Part shown: piece after piece, positions 20,688-30,874 of the stretch | How the letters are laid out: the number at the start of each line of letters is the position of its first letter | Position numbering within the stretch: position 1 is the stretch's first letter | Assembly: GCF_000829195.1 (NCBI RefSeq) | Contig: NZ_AP013294.1 | Span: 1,437,001-1,501,000 of the forward strand | DNA: 64,000 nt | Reading direction: 5' to 3' | From: Bacillus sp. OxB-1 | Lineage (GTDB): Bacteria > Bacillota > Bacilli > Bacillales_A > Planococcaceae | Made by a program: the position numbers and the translations under genes | The notes under the pieces: generated by a model | Databases searched by the model: none | The model's input: only the letters and a program-made list of their open reading frames with translations | What the model was told of the DNA's origin: nothing

Positions 20688-21764
20688 ATGTTTGAGAGGC
20701 TGCAGGCAGTGGAGGATCGATATGAGCATCTGAATGAGTTGCTGAGTGATCCTGAAGTGGTCAGTGATATGACGAAGCTTCGGGAGTATTCGAAAGAGCA
20801 GTCGGGATTGCAGGAGACTGTGGAAACGTATCGATCTTATAAACAAGTGAAATCCGAGTTGGATAGTGCTAAAGAGATGTTGCAAGAATCGCTTGATGAC
20901 GATATGAAAGAGCTGGTCAAACTGGAAGTGGCGGAGCTTTCCGACCGCATAGAGGAATTGGAGGCCCAGTTGAAATTATTGCTTGTGCCGAAAGATCCGA
21001 ACGATAGTAAGAACGTTATCATGGAAATCCGTGGAGCGGCCGGCGGAGATGAGGCGGCGCTGTTTGCGGCGAGCCTGTTCCGCATGTACAGCCGGTATGC
21101 GGAGCATAACAACTGGAAAATTGAAGTGATGGATTCCTCGCCGACCGAGCTGGGCGGTTTCAAGGAGATCATTTTCCTCGTCAATGGGGCGGGGGCCTAT
21201 TCCAAACTGAAGTTCGAGAATGGGGCGCACCGGGTGCAGCGTGTGCCGGAAACCGAATCGGGGGGGCGGATTCATACGTCCACCGCAACGGTTGCTTGTT
21301 TGCCGGAAGCGGAGGAAGTCGAAATCGACATCCATGAGAAAGATATACGGACAGATACATTCGCCTCGTCCGGTCCCGGAGGGCAGTCCGTCAATACGAC
21401 GATGTCCGCAGTTCGGTTGACGCATCTCCCGACGGGCATCACGGTGTCCTGCCAAGACGAAAAATCGCAAATCAAAAATAAAGAGAAGGCGATGAAAGTG
21501 CTGCGTGCCCGGATTTACGACAAGTTCACACGGGAAGCGCAGGCGGAATACGATGAGAAGCGGAAATCCGCCGTCGGGACAGGAGATCGTTCCGAACGGG
21601 TGCGCACGTATAATTTCCCGCAAAACCGGGTGACGGATCACCGCATCGGGTTGACAATCCAGAAACTGGATCAGATCATCGAAGGGAAACTCGACGAAGT
21701 CATCGATGCACTCATCATGGAAGAGCAGGCGTACCGTCTGGAAAGCTTGGACCGCCATGACTGA
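20688..21764 (+). CDS. prfA: Peptide chain release factor 1
   Basis: Recognises UAA and UAG stop codons and triggers peptide release. The 358-residue protein carries the catalytic GGQ motif at 231-233 in [11 protein letters not shown], and [15 protein letters not shown] in the following strand. GGQ is the site methylated by PrmC, whose gene overlaps the 3' end by 8 bp. The start is ATG at 20688 after GATGAGGTG; an upstream in-frame ATG at 20673 lacks a site. Confidence 0.96.
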   Translation: MFERLQAVEDRYEHLNELLSDPEVVSDMTKLREYSKEQSGLQETVETYRSYKQVKSELDSAKEMLQESLDDDMKELVKLEVAELSDRIEELEAQLKLLLVPKDPNDSKNVIMEIRGAAGGDEAALFAASLFRMYSRYAEHNNWKIEVMDSSPTELGGFKEIIFLVNGAGAYSKLKFENGAHRVQRVPETESGGRIHTSTATVACLPEAEEVEIDIHEKDIRTDTFASSGPGGQSVNTTMSAVRLTHLPTGITVSCQDEKSQIKNKEKAMKVLRARIYDKFTREAQAEYDEKRKSAVGTGDRSERVRTYNFPQNRVTDHRIGLTIQKLDQIIEGKLDEVIDALIMEEQAYRLESLDRHD

Positions 21765-22611
21765 GAAAATCCACGAGGCGCTGCATCGCGCCTCTTCTTT
21801 ATTGGAAGAGCGCGGGCTCGAACTGAATACCGCGCGTCTGTTGATGGAGTCGGTGACTGGGAAGAGGGGTGCGGCATTACTAGCGGATTTGCGCGAACCA
21901 TTGACCCCTGGGCAGCATGAAAAGTTTTGGAATCAAACCGAAGACCTGCTCGCAGGGAAGCCCGTCCAATATATTATCGGCGCCGAAGATTTCTATGGGC
22001 GCTCATTTCTTGTCAATGAACATGTCCTCATTCCGCGGCCGGAGACGGAAGAACTCGTACTGGGGGCAATCCGACGCGCCCGTCCCCTTTTCGGTGACCA
22101 AGCGATCCAAGTGGCGGATATCGGCACCGGAAGCGGCGCAATTGCCGTCACGTTCAAAAAGGAGTGGCCCGAAGCGATCGTGAGCGCAACGGACATTAGC
22201 GGGGAAGCGCTCACCGTGGCGGCGGAAAATGCAGCCCGTCATGGGGCGGATGTGACGTTCCTGCGAGGTGACATGGCGGAACCGCTCGCTGGTCGAAAAT
22301 GGGATGTCATCCTCTCCAATCCTCCGTATATCGCTATCGGAGAGGCCGGGCAAATGTCGGCAACCGTCCTCGATCATGAACCGCATGGCGCTTTATTCGC
22401 GGAAGAGGAAGGGTTGTTCTTCTACCGGAAGCTTGCCGAAACGTTGCCTCCGTTGATGAAGGCGCCCGGCTTGATCGGCTTGGAAATCGGCCATTTGCAA
22501 GGCCCCGCTGTTCGCCGGCTGTTCGAAAAAGCGTTCCCTGGCGCGGTGGTGGAAGTGGAGAAAGATATTAACGGCAAGGACCGGATGATATTTTGCAAGA
22601 TTGGTGAATAG
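21757..22611 (+). CDS. prmC: Release factor glutamine methyltransferase
   Basis: SAM-dependent N5-glutamine methyltransferase that modifies the GGQ glutamine of release factors. The 284-residue protein has a helical N-terminal domain and a Rossmann fold with [14 protein letters not shown] and the catalytic NPPY at about 188-191. It begins inside the prfA 3' end (8-bp overlap), which implies translational coupling with its substrate's gene. Confidence 0.95.
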   Translation: MTEKIHEALHRASSLLEERGLELNTARLLMESVTGKRGAALLADLREPLTPGQHEKFWNQTEDLLAGKPVQYIIGAEDFYGRSFLVNEHVLIPRPETEELVLGAIRRARPLFGDQAIQVADIGTGSGAIAVTFKKEWPEAIVSATDISGEALTVAAENAARHGADVTFLRGDMAEPLAGRKWDVILSNPPYIAIGEAGQMSATVLDHEPHGALFAEEEGLFFYRKLAETLPPLMKAPGLIGLEIGHLQGPAVRRLFEKAFPGAVVEVEKDINGKDRMIFCKIGE

Positions 22612-22654
22612 ATTTCTCCTCCCCTGGCAACAATGCAGGTAGGAGGGGAAAGAT

Positions 22655-23209
22655 ATGTTGCCAGATTACGTGATTACGAGAAAGAAACCAATTGTGGATA
22701 AAATTTTGCTGTTCCTCGAGATGATTCTTCTGCTCATCATCGTCCAGGCGGCCATTGCCTTATTGACGATGGCTCCGGAAGAGGAGGAGACGGTCCGGTT
22801 CCGGGTGTTGGCTCATTCCGATGCGCCCGCCGACCAGCTAGTCAAGCAGGAGATTCAACAGTCGATCGCGCCATTGATTGAGCAGGCGTTGGCTTCATCC
22901 AGCTCAAAGGCGGAGATTGTGGGTAACTTGGAATCGGTGGAACAGGAGATTGTGGCCATTGCCGACAGTCTGGCAGGAGGCCGTGATATTTCCTTTGTCA
23001 GGACGGATGCCCTGTTTCCGCCGAAGCGCTCAGGCTATTTCATTCATCCGCAGGCGCAGTACGATGCCTATATTTTGACGATTGGCAGCGGACGTGGGGA
23101 TAATTGGTGGTGTGCATTATTTCCAAAAGTCTGTTTTCCGGACAAAGAGAAAGAGGATGAGAAGGTCAAATTCTTCATCTGGGAGTGGATAAAAAAGCTG
23201 TTTGATTAA
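22655..23209 (+). CDS. spoIIR: Stage II sporulation protein R
   Basis: A 184-residue forespore-expressed signalling protein that activates SpoIIGA processing of pro-sigma-E in the mother cell. It has an N-terminal membrane segment (about 16-40) and the conserved SpoIIR region beginning VRFRVLAHSDAPADQLVKQ, then WWCALFPKVCF near the C-terminus. AGGAGGGG precedes the ATG. It follows prmC by 43 bp, as in B. subtilis; forespore expression would need an internal sigma-F promoter that I could not identify with confidence. Confidence 0.93.
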   Translation: MLPDYVITRKKPIVDKILLFLEMILLLIIVQAAIALLTMAPEEEETVRFRVLAHSDAPADQLVKQEIQQSIAPLIEQALASSSSKAEIVGNLESVEQEIVAIADSLAGGRDISFVRTDALFPPKRSGYFIHPQAQYDAYILTIGSGRGDNWWCALFPKVCFPDKEKEDEKVKFFIWEWIKKLFD

Positions 23210-23269
23210 GTTTATCAACAAAAAATGTGGATAAGTTGTTGAATATGTGTATAAAAGGGGGTTTATTGA

Positions 23270-24304
23270 ATGGAAACGATTCTTATTTCCGTGGATAACT
23301 CTATGGATAATGAAAATGTTTATGAACAGGCTGTGGATATATTGAAAAAGGGAGGGGTCGTCTCTTTTCCGACCGAGACGGTATACGGACTCGGGGCTGT
23401 GGCAACGGACGAAGCGGCCGTTCGGAAAATTTTCGAAGCGAAAGGGCGGCCTTCCGACAATCCACTTATTGTACATATCGGAAATGCTGAAGAGGTCGAG
23501 GAGTTTGCGACCGGCATTACGGCTGATGCGAAAAAGCTTATGGAAGCATTTTGGCCGGGTCCCCTCACCTTGGTGTTTGAAATGAAACCCGGTCGGATTG
23601 CGCCGAATGTGACGCCGGGTGTGGAAACGGTCGGCATTCGGATGCCCGATCATCCGGTGGCGCTCCGACTATTGCGTGCATTGGGCGAGCCGGTAGCTGC
23701 GCCGAGTGCGAACCGCAGCGGCAAACCGAGCCCGACGGAAGCCACTCATGTGCTGGATGATCTGGATGGGCTGATTCCGATGATTCTGGACGGGGGACGG
23801 ACGGGGGTTGGCGTCGAATCGACAGTTCTCGACATGACTACAGTACCGCCGACCATCTTAAGGCCAGGCAATACGACGCGTGAAATGATCGAGGAAGTGA
23901 TCGGCCCGGTTCAAATCGAAGTCGGTGAAATTGAAAAGGCTCCCCGGTCTCCGGGAATGAAATATACCCATTATGCGCCCGACGCCCCTTTATTCGTCAT
24001 TCATCCGGATGGTCGGAAATTGGAGGCGGCAATCCAAACTTTGCAAAGCGAAGGGAAGAAGGTCGCGGTCGTCGGTCCGGATGAAATGCAAACCGATGCG
24101 GCGGAATGGTATTTTTCCATCGGTTCGCTGCATGATCACGAAGCGATGGCGTCCAATTTATACCGGGCGCTCCGGCAATGCGATATGACGAAAGCGGACA
24201 TCATCCTCGCCGTGGAGACGGATTTGAGCGGTGTCGGAGTGGCTGTGATGAACCGGCTGATAAAAGCGGCGGACGGAAAACAATATAGTGATCGAACTGA
24301 ATGA
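23270..24304 (+). CDS. tsaC: L-threonylcarbamoyladenylate synthase (Sua5/YwlC)
   Basis: Makes threonylcarbamoyl-AMP from threonine, bicarbonate and ATP for the t6A modification of tRNAs. The 344-residue protein has the YrdC/Sua5 domain (about 15-200) with KGGVVSFPTETVYGLGA, KGRPSDNPLIVHI and SANRSGKPSPT, and the Sua5 C-terminal domain (about 220-340) with PGMKYTHYAPDAPL. Full length identifies the Sua5 rather than the short TsaC form. AAAGGGGG precedes the ATG. Confidence 0.95.
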   Translation: METILISVDNSMDNENVYEQAVDILKKGGVVSFPTETVYGLGAVATDEAAVRKIFEAKGRPSDNPLIVHIGNAEEVEEFATGITADAKKLMEAFWPGPLTLVFEMKPGRIAPNVTPGVETVGIRMPDHPVALRLLRALGEPVAAPSANRSGKPSPTEATHVLDDLDGLIPMILDGGRTGVGVESTVLDMTTVPPTILRPGNTTREMIEEVIGPVQIEVGEIEKAPRSPGMKYTHYAPDAPLFVIHPDGRKLEAAIQTLQSEGKKVAVVGPDEMQTDAAEWYFSIGSLHDHEAMASNLYRALRQCDMTKADIILAVETDLSGVGVAVMNRLIKAADGKQYSDRTE

Positions 24305-24372
24305 TCGAATATGTATGACCTCCTTGGCATCCGCATAAGATGGACGGATGTGGTTTGCAAGGAGGTTTTCAA

Positions 24373-24873
24373 TTGGCGGAACTTTTCGCGGCGGGTGTGA
24401 CGACTCTTGACATTGTAGTCGTCTATGCGCTTTTGCAAGTGAGACGGGGCAGAATGATTCTTGCATTGTGGACGGCATGTCTCAATATTGTCCTCCCTTT
24501 CATCGGTTACGCGGTGGGGGAGTTTTCGGCGCATCTCTTTTCGGGATGGAGCAGTTTGCTCTCCGGCGTCCTGCTGGCGTTGATCGGTCTGCATATGCTT
24601 CTCCAAGACGATAGCGGCCCGCAAGCGACACAGGTACACCCATTCCTGGTCGCTTTGGCCGTGAGTCTGGATTCCTTTTCGGTCAGCGTTTCTTTTGGTA
24701 TGCTTCAAATGAATAAACTTCTATTTATCGCCGCATCCGGATTCTTCTCCCTTTTCTTTGCGTATGCCGTTCTCGTATTGCGGACTAAGCTTGGTATAAG
24801 AAATGGAAGAGTTCTAAGGATTATAGCAGGGTCTGTTTTGACGATTATGGGGATTATGTCTTGTTTTAGTTGA
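24373..24873 (+). CDS. MntP/YwlD-like membrane protein
   Basis: A 166-residue polytopic protein with about six hydrophobic segments in two related halves, as in the MntP manganese exporter family. The second half has LAVSLDSFSVSVSFG, a good match to the family motif. The first half has LDIVVVYALL where MntP proteins usually have a DAFAVSL-like motif; only the Asp is kept. The start is a TTG at 24373 after GGAGG; the upstream ATG at 24340 has no site. Gene order (ywlC, ywlD, ywlE) supports the assignment. The divergent first half makes the transport substrate uncertain. Confidence 0.75.
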   Translation: MAELFAAGVTTLDIVVVYALLQVRRGRMILALWTACLNIVLPFIGYAVGEFSAHLFSGWSSLLSGVLLALIGLHMLLQDDSGPQATQVHPFLVALAVSLDSFSVSVSFGMLQMNKLLFIAASGFFSLFFAYAVLVLRTKLGIRNGRVLRIIAGSVLTIMGIMSCFS

Positions 24874-24932
24874 AAATATCTATTCCTTAATTCATAAAAA
24901 TTCGTTATTCTTAAGAGAGATGGTGATTTGAA

Positions 24933-25373
24933 ATGAAAATTTACATGATTTGCACTGGAAATACATGCAGAAGTCCGATGGCAGAAGCGATTTTACGGGC
25001 AAAGGAATTGGAAGGCGTAGAAGTCCGGTCGGCGGGAATCCATGCGATGGATGGAGCTCCGATTTCTTCGAATGCCCAACAATTGATCGAAGAAGCGGGG
25101 ATGCCGTATACGCCGGTTTCCCATATGTTATCGGAAGAGGATTTGGAATGGGCGGACGCTGTGTTGACGATGACGGCGGCGCATCGATCGGTATTGCACC
25201 AAGCTTATCCGGACTTGGCCCATAAGATTTTCACAATCAAAGAATTTGTACGACCTGATGCAATGGAAGATGTCCAAGATCCGTTTGGCGGAAGTCTGGA
25301 AACCTATCGCCGCACATTCGAAGAGTTGATGCAAATTATGGACGAGCTGGAGCGGAAATTGACGGAGGGATGA
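24933..25373 (+). CDS. ywlE: Protein-arginine phosphatase YwlE (low-molecular-weight phosphatase fold)
   Basis: A 146-residue phosphatase of the LMW-PTP fold. The active-site loop CTGNTCRSP begins at Cys7, and the Thr at position 11 is the residue that selects phosphoarginine in B. subtilis YwlE. The general acid Asp is in VQDPFGG. YwlE reverses protein-arginine phosphorylation by McsB. It overlaps the following chemotaxis transducer gene by 4 bp (ATGA). Confidence 0.92.
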   Translation: MKIYMICTGNTCRSPMAEAILRAKELEGVEVRSAGIHAMDGAPISSNAQQLIEEAGMPYTPVSHMLSEEDLEWADAVLTMTAAHRSVLHQAYPDLAHKIFTIKEFVRPDAMEDVQDPFGGSLETYRRTFEELMQIMDELERKLTEG

Positions 25374-26692
25374 AAATGAAGAAAAACGGGAAAAAATTTG
25401 GGTTGCGAAAGAAATTGGTCCTTTTTGTAGCAATTTTGGCTATCATCACTTATTCCACAAGCGCATTTTTCATCTACGTGCTGCAGCCAAATTTCTTCCC
25501 GGACTTTGAACCGTTCTGGTTTGCAATCATGACGTTCGCCATGGGGATTGCGTGGTCGGCCATTTTGGCGGCCGTATTCGGCACGATTTTAACGAAAGCG
25601 TTGCAGAAATTGGAGAAAGCGGCCATTCAAGTCGCGGAGGGGAAACTCGCGACAGAGGTCGAGCTTCCGAAGACTTCTGATGAAATCCGCTCTGTGGCAG
25701 AGGCATTTTTCCAAATGCTTGAGAACTTGCGGACGATTGTCGGCCAAATCGAGGACAACTTCAAGCAGACGGCGAGTACGGTCGATCATTTATCCAAAGA
25801 GACAGGCACTGCTGCAAGACAGGCGGATGCTGTCGCCATGACGATCATGGAGATTTCGTCCGGTGCCGAGGAGTCCGCGGCCTCCATCCAAGAAACTGCG
25901 GAAGCGATTGAAGAAGTCAGGGTGCTGGCTGTCGAAGTGAATGGCAGAGCGGAGAGCTCCAAGATCCAATCACAAGAGATGTTGGCGGAATTAACCCGCA
26001 CGACAGCGACTTTCCGCTCCTTGGTGGATGGGATCCGCAACATGGCGGACCGGAGTGAATTATCGCTCGGAACCATCCGCCAGTTGGACAACAATGCGCA
26101 AAAAATCGGCGAGATTGTCCAACTGGTCGGAAACATTGCAGCGCAAACGAATCTTCTTGCTTTGAACGCATCCATTGAGGCGGCGCGGGCCGGCGAGCAC
26201 GGAAAGGGCTTTGCGGTCGTAGCGGAGGAGGTCCGGGTGCTGGCGGATGAAAGTGCCAAAGCCGTCCAAGGCATTTCTGCATTAGTCTCCACAATCCAGA
26301 CAGATGTCACGAAAGTCGTCCAGGAAATTGAGGAGCAGGTCAGGACGGCAGTCATCGAAGCCGAACGGGCGAATGAGACAAGTGGTGACATGGAAGCGAT
26401 GACCGGTAAAGTGAACGGCATGGCGGACTCTGTCGTGGAGATCACCAAATTCGTCGAGAACCAGCTTGCCAGCATCGAAACGACGGCGCGCCAGTCCAGG
26501 GAAGTGGCCGCCATTGCTGAAGAGACATCGGCTGGGGCGGAAGAGGTCAGAGCCGCCACGGAAGAACAAGTGCAGTCCATCGAAAAAGCGGATGAAATTG
26601 CAGCTCATCTGAAAAAACAGGCAGAAGACCTTTACGAAGTCATCAAACAATTTGATCGAAATGATGAGGGTTTCGGAAAACACAACCGGTAA
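25370..26692 (+). CDS. Methyl-accepting chemotaxis protein without periplasmic sensor domain
   Basis: A 440-residue transducer. Two membrane segments (about 16-36 and 46-68) are joined by a very short outer loop ([12 protein letters not shown]), so there is no extracellular ligand domain. HAMP follows (about 68-122), then a long coiled-coil signalling domain with the tip [20 protein letters not shown] and [20 protein letters not shown]. The gene is translationally coupled to ywlE and lies between ywlE and rpiB, which are adjacent in B. subtilis, so it is an addition to the syntenic block. It may sense membrane or intracellular cues, or pair with another receptor. A second in-frame ATG at 25376 is also possible. 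Confidence 0.9.
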   Translation: MKMKKNGKKFGLRKKLVLFVAILAIITYSTSAFFIYVLQPNFFPDFEPFWFAIMTFAMGIAWSAILAAVFGTILTKALQKLEKAAIQVAEGKLATEVELPKTSDEIRSVAEAFFQMLENLRTIVGQIEDNFKQTASTVDHLSKETGTAARQADAVAMTIMEISSGAEESAASIQETAEAIEEVRVLAVEVNGRAESSKIQSQEMLAELTRTTATFRSLVDGIRNMADRSELSLGTIRQLDNNAQKIGEIVQLVGNIAAQTNLLALNASIEAARAGEHGKGFAVVAEEVRVLADESAKAVQGISALVSTIQTDVTKVVQEIEEQVRTAVIEAERANETSGDMEAMTGKVNGMADSVVEITKFVENQLASIETTARQSREVAAIAEETSAGAEEVRAATEEQVQSIEKADEIAAHLKKQAEDLYEVIKQFDRNDEGFGKHNR

Positions 26693-26716
26693 ATTCAACT
26701 GGGTTGTGTTTTTTTT
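26677..26716 (+). terminator. Terminator after the chemotaxis transducer
   Basis: AAAACACAACC pairs with GGTTGTGTTTT across the stop codon region, followed by a run of T. Confidence 0.85.
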
Positions 26717-26767
26717 GTCGAATTGGTGGTAGAATGTTTGTGAGTATATTACGAAAAGAGGGACGCA

Positions 26768-27205
26768 GTGAAAATCGCGATTTCTTCAGATCATGGCGGC
26801 AATAATTTGCGCCGTGAGATCATTGAATTACTGGTTGAGATGAACATCGAATATGTTGACTTCGGACCGGACTCGGAGGATTCTGTCGATTATCCGGATT
26901 TTGCCGAACCGGTCGCCACGGGAGTCTCCCTAGGGAACTTTGACCGTGGCATTCTGATTTGCGGAACCGGAATCGGCATGTCCATTGCTGCAAATAAAGT
27001 GAAAGGCATCCGTTGCGCGCTAGTCCATGACGTGTTCAGTGCCAAAGCGACACGCCAGCATAACGATTCGAACGTGCTGGCGATGGGAGAGCGGGTCATC
27101 GGTCCCGGGTTGGCACGGGAAATCGTGTCGGCTTGGCTGAAAACGCCTTTCGAAGGCGGGCGTCACGAGCGTCGGATCGGCAAGCTGATGGAGCTCGAGG
27201 AGTAA
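26768..27205 (+). CDS. rpiB: Ribose-5-phosphate isomerase B
   Basis: Interconverts ribose-5-phosphate and ribulose-5-phosphate. The 145-residue RpiB/LacAB-family protein has SSDHGG at the N-terminus, the catalytic Cys in ILICGTGIGMSIAANK, and RQHNDSNVLAMGERV. The start is GTG, preceded by AAGAGGGA. It is followed after 9 bp by ywlG, suggesting cotranscription. Confidence 0.94.
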   Translation: MKIAISSDHGGNNLRREIIELLVEMNIEYVDFGPDSEDSVDYPDFAEPVATGVSLGNFDRGILICGTGIGMSIAANKVKGIRCALVHDVFSAKATRQHNDSNVLAMGERVIGPGLAREIVSAWLKTPFEGGRHERRIGKLMELEE

Positions 27206-27214
27206 GGAAGGCAG

Positions 27215-27775
27215 GTGTCGATAGTGGATGCTTTACATTTATGGAAGCTTCAACTGGAACAACTGTTAGATGAAATGGCCGAACAAGCCCCGCCGGTGCG
27301 CGGGACGTTTTTCGTCATCGGCTGCTCCACTTCCGAAGTGGCCGGCAAACGAATCGGAACGGGCGGCGCCTTGGAAATCGGAGAGGCATTTTTTGGCCCG
27401 TTGCAGGCATTCGCCAAAAAGTACGGAGTGCATCTCGCATTTCAAGGATGCGAGCATATCAACCGTGCTTTGACGATTGAACGGAAGGCAAGCGAGAAAT
27501 ACGGACTCGACCCGGTGTCGGTCATTCCGGTCGTCCGAGCGGGCGGGTCCATGTCGGCCTACGCCTATCAACATTTGGAAGACCCGGTCGTCGTGGAATC
27601 CCTCCGTGCCCACGCCGGGATCGACATCGGACAGACGATGATCGGCATGCACCTGCGGCCGGTAGCCGTCCCGCTCCGGACTTCCATCCGGCAAATCGGC
27701 GACGCGGTCGTCACCATCGCAACAACCCGGCCGAAGCTGATCGGCGGGGAACGAGCGGTCTATCGGGTCGAATAA
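27215..27775 (+). CDS. ywlG: TIGR01440/YwlG family protein
   Basis: A 186-residue cytoplasmic protein of the conserved UPF0340 family (YwlG). The motif VIGCSTSEVAGKRIGTGG lies near residue 30, with GCEHINRAL and HLRPVAVPLR further on. The biochemical role is not established. It is conserved between rpiB and glyA in Bacillales. Two GTG starts (27215 and 27224) are possible; the spacing to AAGGAAG does not decide between them. Confidence 0.88.
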   Translation: MSIVDALHLWKLQLEQLLDEMAEQAPPVRGTFFVIGCSTSEVAGKRIGTGGALEIGEAFFGPLQAFAKKYGVHLAFQGCEHINRALTIERKASEKYGLDPVSVIPVVRAGGSMSAYAYQHLEDPVVVESLRAHAGIDIGQTMIGMHLRPVAVPLRTSIRQIGDAVVTIATTRPKLIGGERAVYRVE

Positions 27776-27833
27776 AAATAAGGTTTTCATTCGACCCGGT
27801 GCACTACTATAAACAATAAAGGGGAAATAGTAC

Positions 27834-29087
27834 ATGGATTTAAGCAACGTACAACGGAACGACGCGGCTGTATATGAGGCAATCATGGCTGAGAAAAATC
27901 GTCAAAATTCCAACATCGAACTGATCGCTTCCGAAAACTTCGTCACAGAAGCGGTTATGGAAGCACAAGGCTCCTACTTGACGAATAAATATGCGGAAGG
28001 CTACCCAGGCCGACGCTATTACGGCGGCTGCGAGCATGTCGACGTCGTCGAAAACATCGCCCGCGACCGTTTGAAAGAGATTTTCGGAGCAGCGTACGCG
28101 AACGTCCAACCGCACTCCGGTGCACAGGCGAACATGGCTGTGTATTTCACAGCGCTGAAACCAGGCGACACGGTGCTGGGCATGAATCTTTCCCACGGCG
28201 GCCACTTGACGCACGGAAGCCCGGTCAACTTCTCGGGTGAATTGTACAATTTCGTGGAATACGGCGTAAGCAAAGAAGACGAGCGCATCGATTATAACGA
28301 TGTCCGTGAAAAAGCGTTGGAACATAAACCGAAAATGATCGTGGCAGGCGCAAGTGCGTATCCGCGTGAAATCGACTTCGCGAAATTCCGTGAAATCGCG
28401 GATGAAGTCGGCGCGTACCTCTTCGTCGACATGGCCCATATCGCAGGCCTTGTTGCAGCGGGAGAACACCAGAACCCAGTGCCGCACGCGCACTTCGTTA
28501 CATCCACAACACATAAAACATTGCGCGGCCCACGCGGCGGCTTGATCTTGGTGAATGAAGAATTCGCAGAAGAATTCGGCCGCAAGCTCGACAAATCGGT
28601 ATTCCCCGGCATCCAAGGCGGCCCGCTCATGCACGTCATCGCAGCGAAAGCTGTGGCGTTCGGAGAAGTACAACAACCGGAATTCAAAGAGTATGCCAAA
28701 CAAGTGAAACGCAATGCGAAAGCACTTGGCGAAACATTGGTCGCAGAAGGCGTCGATATCGTCTCCGGCGGTACGGACAACCACCTGATTCTATTGAAAC
28801 TGAACTCCCTTGAGCTCACAGGGAAAGTCGCAGAACACGTGTTGGATGAAGTCGGCATCACAGTGAACAAAAACACTGTCCCATTCGACACCGAAAGCCC
28901 ATTCGTCACATCGGGCATCCGGATCGGGACGCCAGCCGTCACGACACGCGGATTCAAAGAAGAAGAAATGAAAGAAGTCGGCCTCATCATCGCCAAACTT
29001 CTCAAAAACCACGAGGACGAGGCAGTCAAAGAAGAAGCACGCCAACGCGTCGCTGTCCTCACTGCCAAATTCCCGCTATACAGCTAA
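27834..29087 (+). CDS. glyA: Serine hydroxymethyltransferase
   Basis: PLP enzyme that interconverts serine and glycine and supplies 5,10-methylene-tetrahydrofolate. The 417-residue protein has [25 protein letters not shown], the PLP Lys in [12 protein letters not shown], and [22 protein letters not shown] precedes the ATG. It is followed by a strong terminator and a long repeat array. Confidence 0.97.
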   Translation: MDLSNVQRNDAAVYEAIMAEKNRQNSNIELIASENFVTEAVMEAQGSYLTNKYAEGYPGRRYYGGCEHVDVVENIARDRLKEIFGAAYANVQPHSGAQANMAVYFTALKPGDTVLGMNLSHGGHLTHGSPVNFSGELYNFVEYGVSKEDERIDYNDVREKALEHKPKMIVAGASAYPREIDFAKFREIADEVGAYLFVDMAHIAGLVAAGEHQNPVPHAHFVTSTTHKTLRGPRGGLILVNEEFAEEFGRKLDKSVFPGIQGGPLMHVIAAKAVAFGEVQQPEFKEYAKQVKRNAKALGETLVAEGVDIVSGGTDNHLILLKLNSLELTGKVAEHVLDEVGITVNKNTVPFDTESPFVTSGIRIGTPAVTTRGFKEEEMKEVGLIIAKLLKNHEDEAVKEEARQRVAVLTAKFPLYS

Positions 29088-29092
29088 TGAGA

Positions 29093-29127
29093 AACCGCCC
29101 GGGCTACGCCCGAGGCGGTTTTTTGGG
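29093..29127 (+). terminator. Terminator after glyA
   Basis: ACCGCCCGGGC pairs with GCCCGAGGCGGT around a TAC loop, followed by TTTTTT. Confidence 0.88.
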
Positions 29128-29144
29128 GGGCGCGGCGGAAGAGG

Positions 29145-30075
29145 ATTGCTCATAACGGAGTGCTCCGCTCCGATAAGCGTACTTCCACGCTCATAAGGGG
29201 GAGCATGGCGCTCATAACAGCGGGTGCCGCGCTCATAAGAGGTTTCATGGCGCTCATAACAGCGGGCGCTGCGCTCATAAGTGGTGGCCTCGCGCTTATA
29301 AGAGCGGGTGCTGCGCTCATAAGAGGTTGCAAGGCGCTCATAACAGCGGGCGCCGCGCTCATAAGAGGTGGCAAGGCGCTCATAAGAGCGGGTGCTGCGC
29401 TCATAAGTGGCGGCCTCGCGCTCATAAAAGCGGGTGCTGCGCTCATAAGAGGTTGCAAGGCGCTCATAACAGCGGGCGCTGCGCTCATAAGAGGTTGCAA
29501 GGCGCTCATAACAGCGGGCGCCGCGCTCATAAGAGGTGGCTTCGCGCTTATAAGAGCGGGTGCTGCGCTCATAAGTGGCGGCCTCGCGCTCATAACAGCG
29601 GGCGCTGCGCTCATAAGAGGTTGCAAGGCGCTCATAACAGCGGGCGCTGCGCTCATAAGAGGTTGCAAGGCGCTCATAACAGCGGGCGCTGCGCTCATAA
29701 GAGGTTGCAAGGCGCTCATAACAGCGGGCGCTGCGCTCATAAGTGGTGGCCTCGCGCTTATAAGAGCGGGTTCCGCGCTCATAAAATCGTACTCGTCGCT
29801 CAAAACACTATGTCCCGCGCCGATACCTTGTGCCAAGCGCTGATCCCTTGTGCCAAGCACTGATCCCTTGCGCCGAGCGCCAATCCCTTGCGCCGAGCGC
29901 CGATACCCTGCGCCAAGCACCGATCCCTTGAGCCGAATGCTGCTAATTCCGTGCCCGCGCTGATAACATCGCGACAGTGCCGATGACTCGGGCTTAGCGC
30001 GGATACACTCCGTGCCAGTGCCGATAATTCCACTCCACCGCCGATAACCCCGCACAACCATACCAACTCCAACGT
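29145..30075. repeat. 21-bp-phased intergenic array, family A, about 43 units (largest array)
   Basis: GCGCTCATAA recurs at strict 21-bp spacing from about 29150 to 29800 (about 31 units). It then passes into the GCGCTGATCC and GCGCCGATAC variants with CTTGCGCC-type linkers up to 30075. The 11-base linkers come from a small set (CAGCGGGCGCT, GAGGTTGCAAG, GTGGTGGCCTC, GAGCGGGTGCT), and the first two alternate, giving repeated 42-bp pairs. Open frames of 227 codons forward and 317 reverse are by-products of the period, encoding AGAALIRGCKALIT-type repeats, and I do not call them genes. Confidence 0.93.
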
Positions 30076-30187
30076 CTCCCCACCCCATGACTCGTCCCTC
30101 CAACCTCCTTCAAAACCCTATCCCAGCCAATGTTCAAACAATGCTCCAAATGTCGGTTTTTCATTTGACCCGGAATGGTTTTGAATC

Positions 30188-30196
30188 TGCTATAAT
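30188..30196 (+). promoter_or_regulatory. Extended -10 promoter of upp
   Basis: TGCTATAAT (TG plus TATAAT) lies 33 bp before the upp start. A TTGACC element is 20 bp upstream of the -10, rather far, so the extended -10 probably dominates. Confidence 0.55.
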
Positions 30197-30228
30197 GGAC
30201 AGGACATTCCGAAAAGGAGCGAATAGTT

Positions 30229-30858
30229 ATGCCGAAAGTACATGTTTTTGATCACCCGCTCATCCAGCACAAATTGACCTTTATCCGTGATGCCAACACG
30301 GGGACGAAGGAGTTTCGTGAACTGGTGGATGAAGTGGCGACTCTCATGGCGTATGAAATCACCCGTGAGATGCCTTTACAAGAGGTGGAAATTGATACGC
30401 CTGTCCGCAAAGCGAAGTCCAATGTGTTGGCGGGGAAGAAAATCGGAATTGTGCCGATCCTGCGAGCCGGGATCGGGATGGTCGATGGAATCTTGAATTT
30501 GATCCCCGCTGCCAAAGTGGGACATATTGGATTGTATCGTGACCCGGAGACGTTGATGCCGGTTGAATATTATGTCAAGCTGCCGAGCGATGTATCGGAG
30601 CGTGATTTCATTCTCGTCGATCCGATGTTGGCGACAGGGGGGTCGGCGATCGAAGCTGTGAACTCCTTGAAGAAACGCGGAGCGAAAAGCATAAAATTCA
30701 TGTGTCTGATCGCTGCACCGGAAGGCGTGAAGGCGTTGACAGACGCACATCCGGACGTCGATGTGTTTATCGCGGCGCTTGATGAAAAGCTGGATGAGAA
30801 AGGGTATATTGTTCCTGGACTCGGAGATGCGGGGGACAGACTTTTCGGAACAAAATGA
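30229..30858 (+). CDS. upp: Uracil phosphoribosyltransferase
   Basis: Salvages uracil with PRPP to give UMP. The 209-residue protein has [15 protein letters not shown] at the N-terminus, [12 protein letters not shown], and the PRPP-binding loop [10 protein letters not shown], ending [24 protein letters not shown] precedes the ATG. It is followed after 16 bp by mnaA. Confidence 0.96.
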   Translation: MPKVHVFDHPLIQHKLTFIRDANTGTKEFRELVDEVATLMAYEITREMPLQEVEIDTPVRKAKSNVLAGKKIGIVPILRAGIGMVDGILNLIPAAKVGHIGLYRDPETLMPVEYYVKLPSDVSERDFILVDPMLATGGSAIEAVNSLKKRGAKSIKFMCLIAAPEGVKALTDAHPDVDVFIAALDEKLDEKGYIVPGLGDAGDRLFGTK

Positions 30859-30874
30859 TCTGGAAGGCGTGAAC

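Noticed and set aside
29150..30103. Long open frames (up to 317 codons) on both strands of the array after glyA
   Set aside because: They arise because 21 bp is seven codons and the core has no stop in those frames. The products are heptapeptide repeats without ribosome binding sites or family features.
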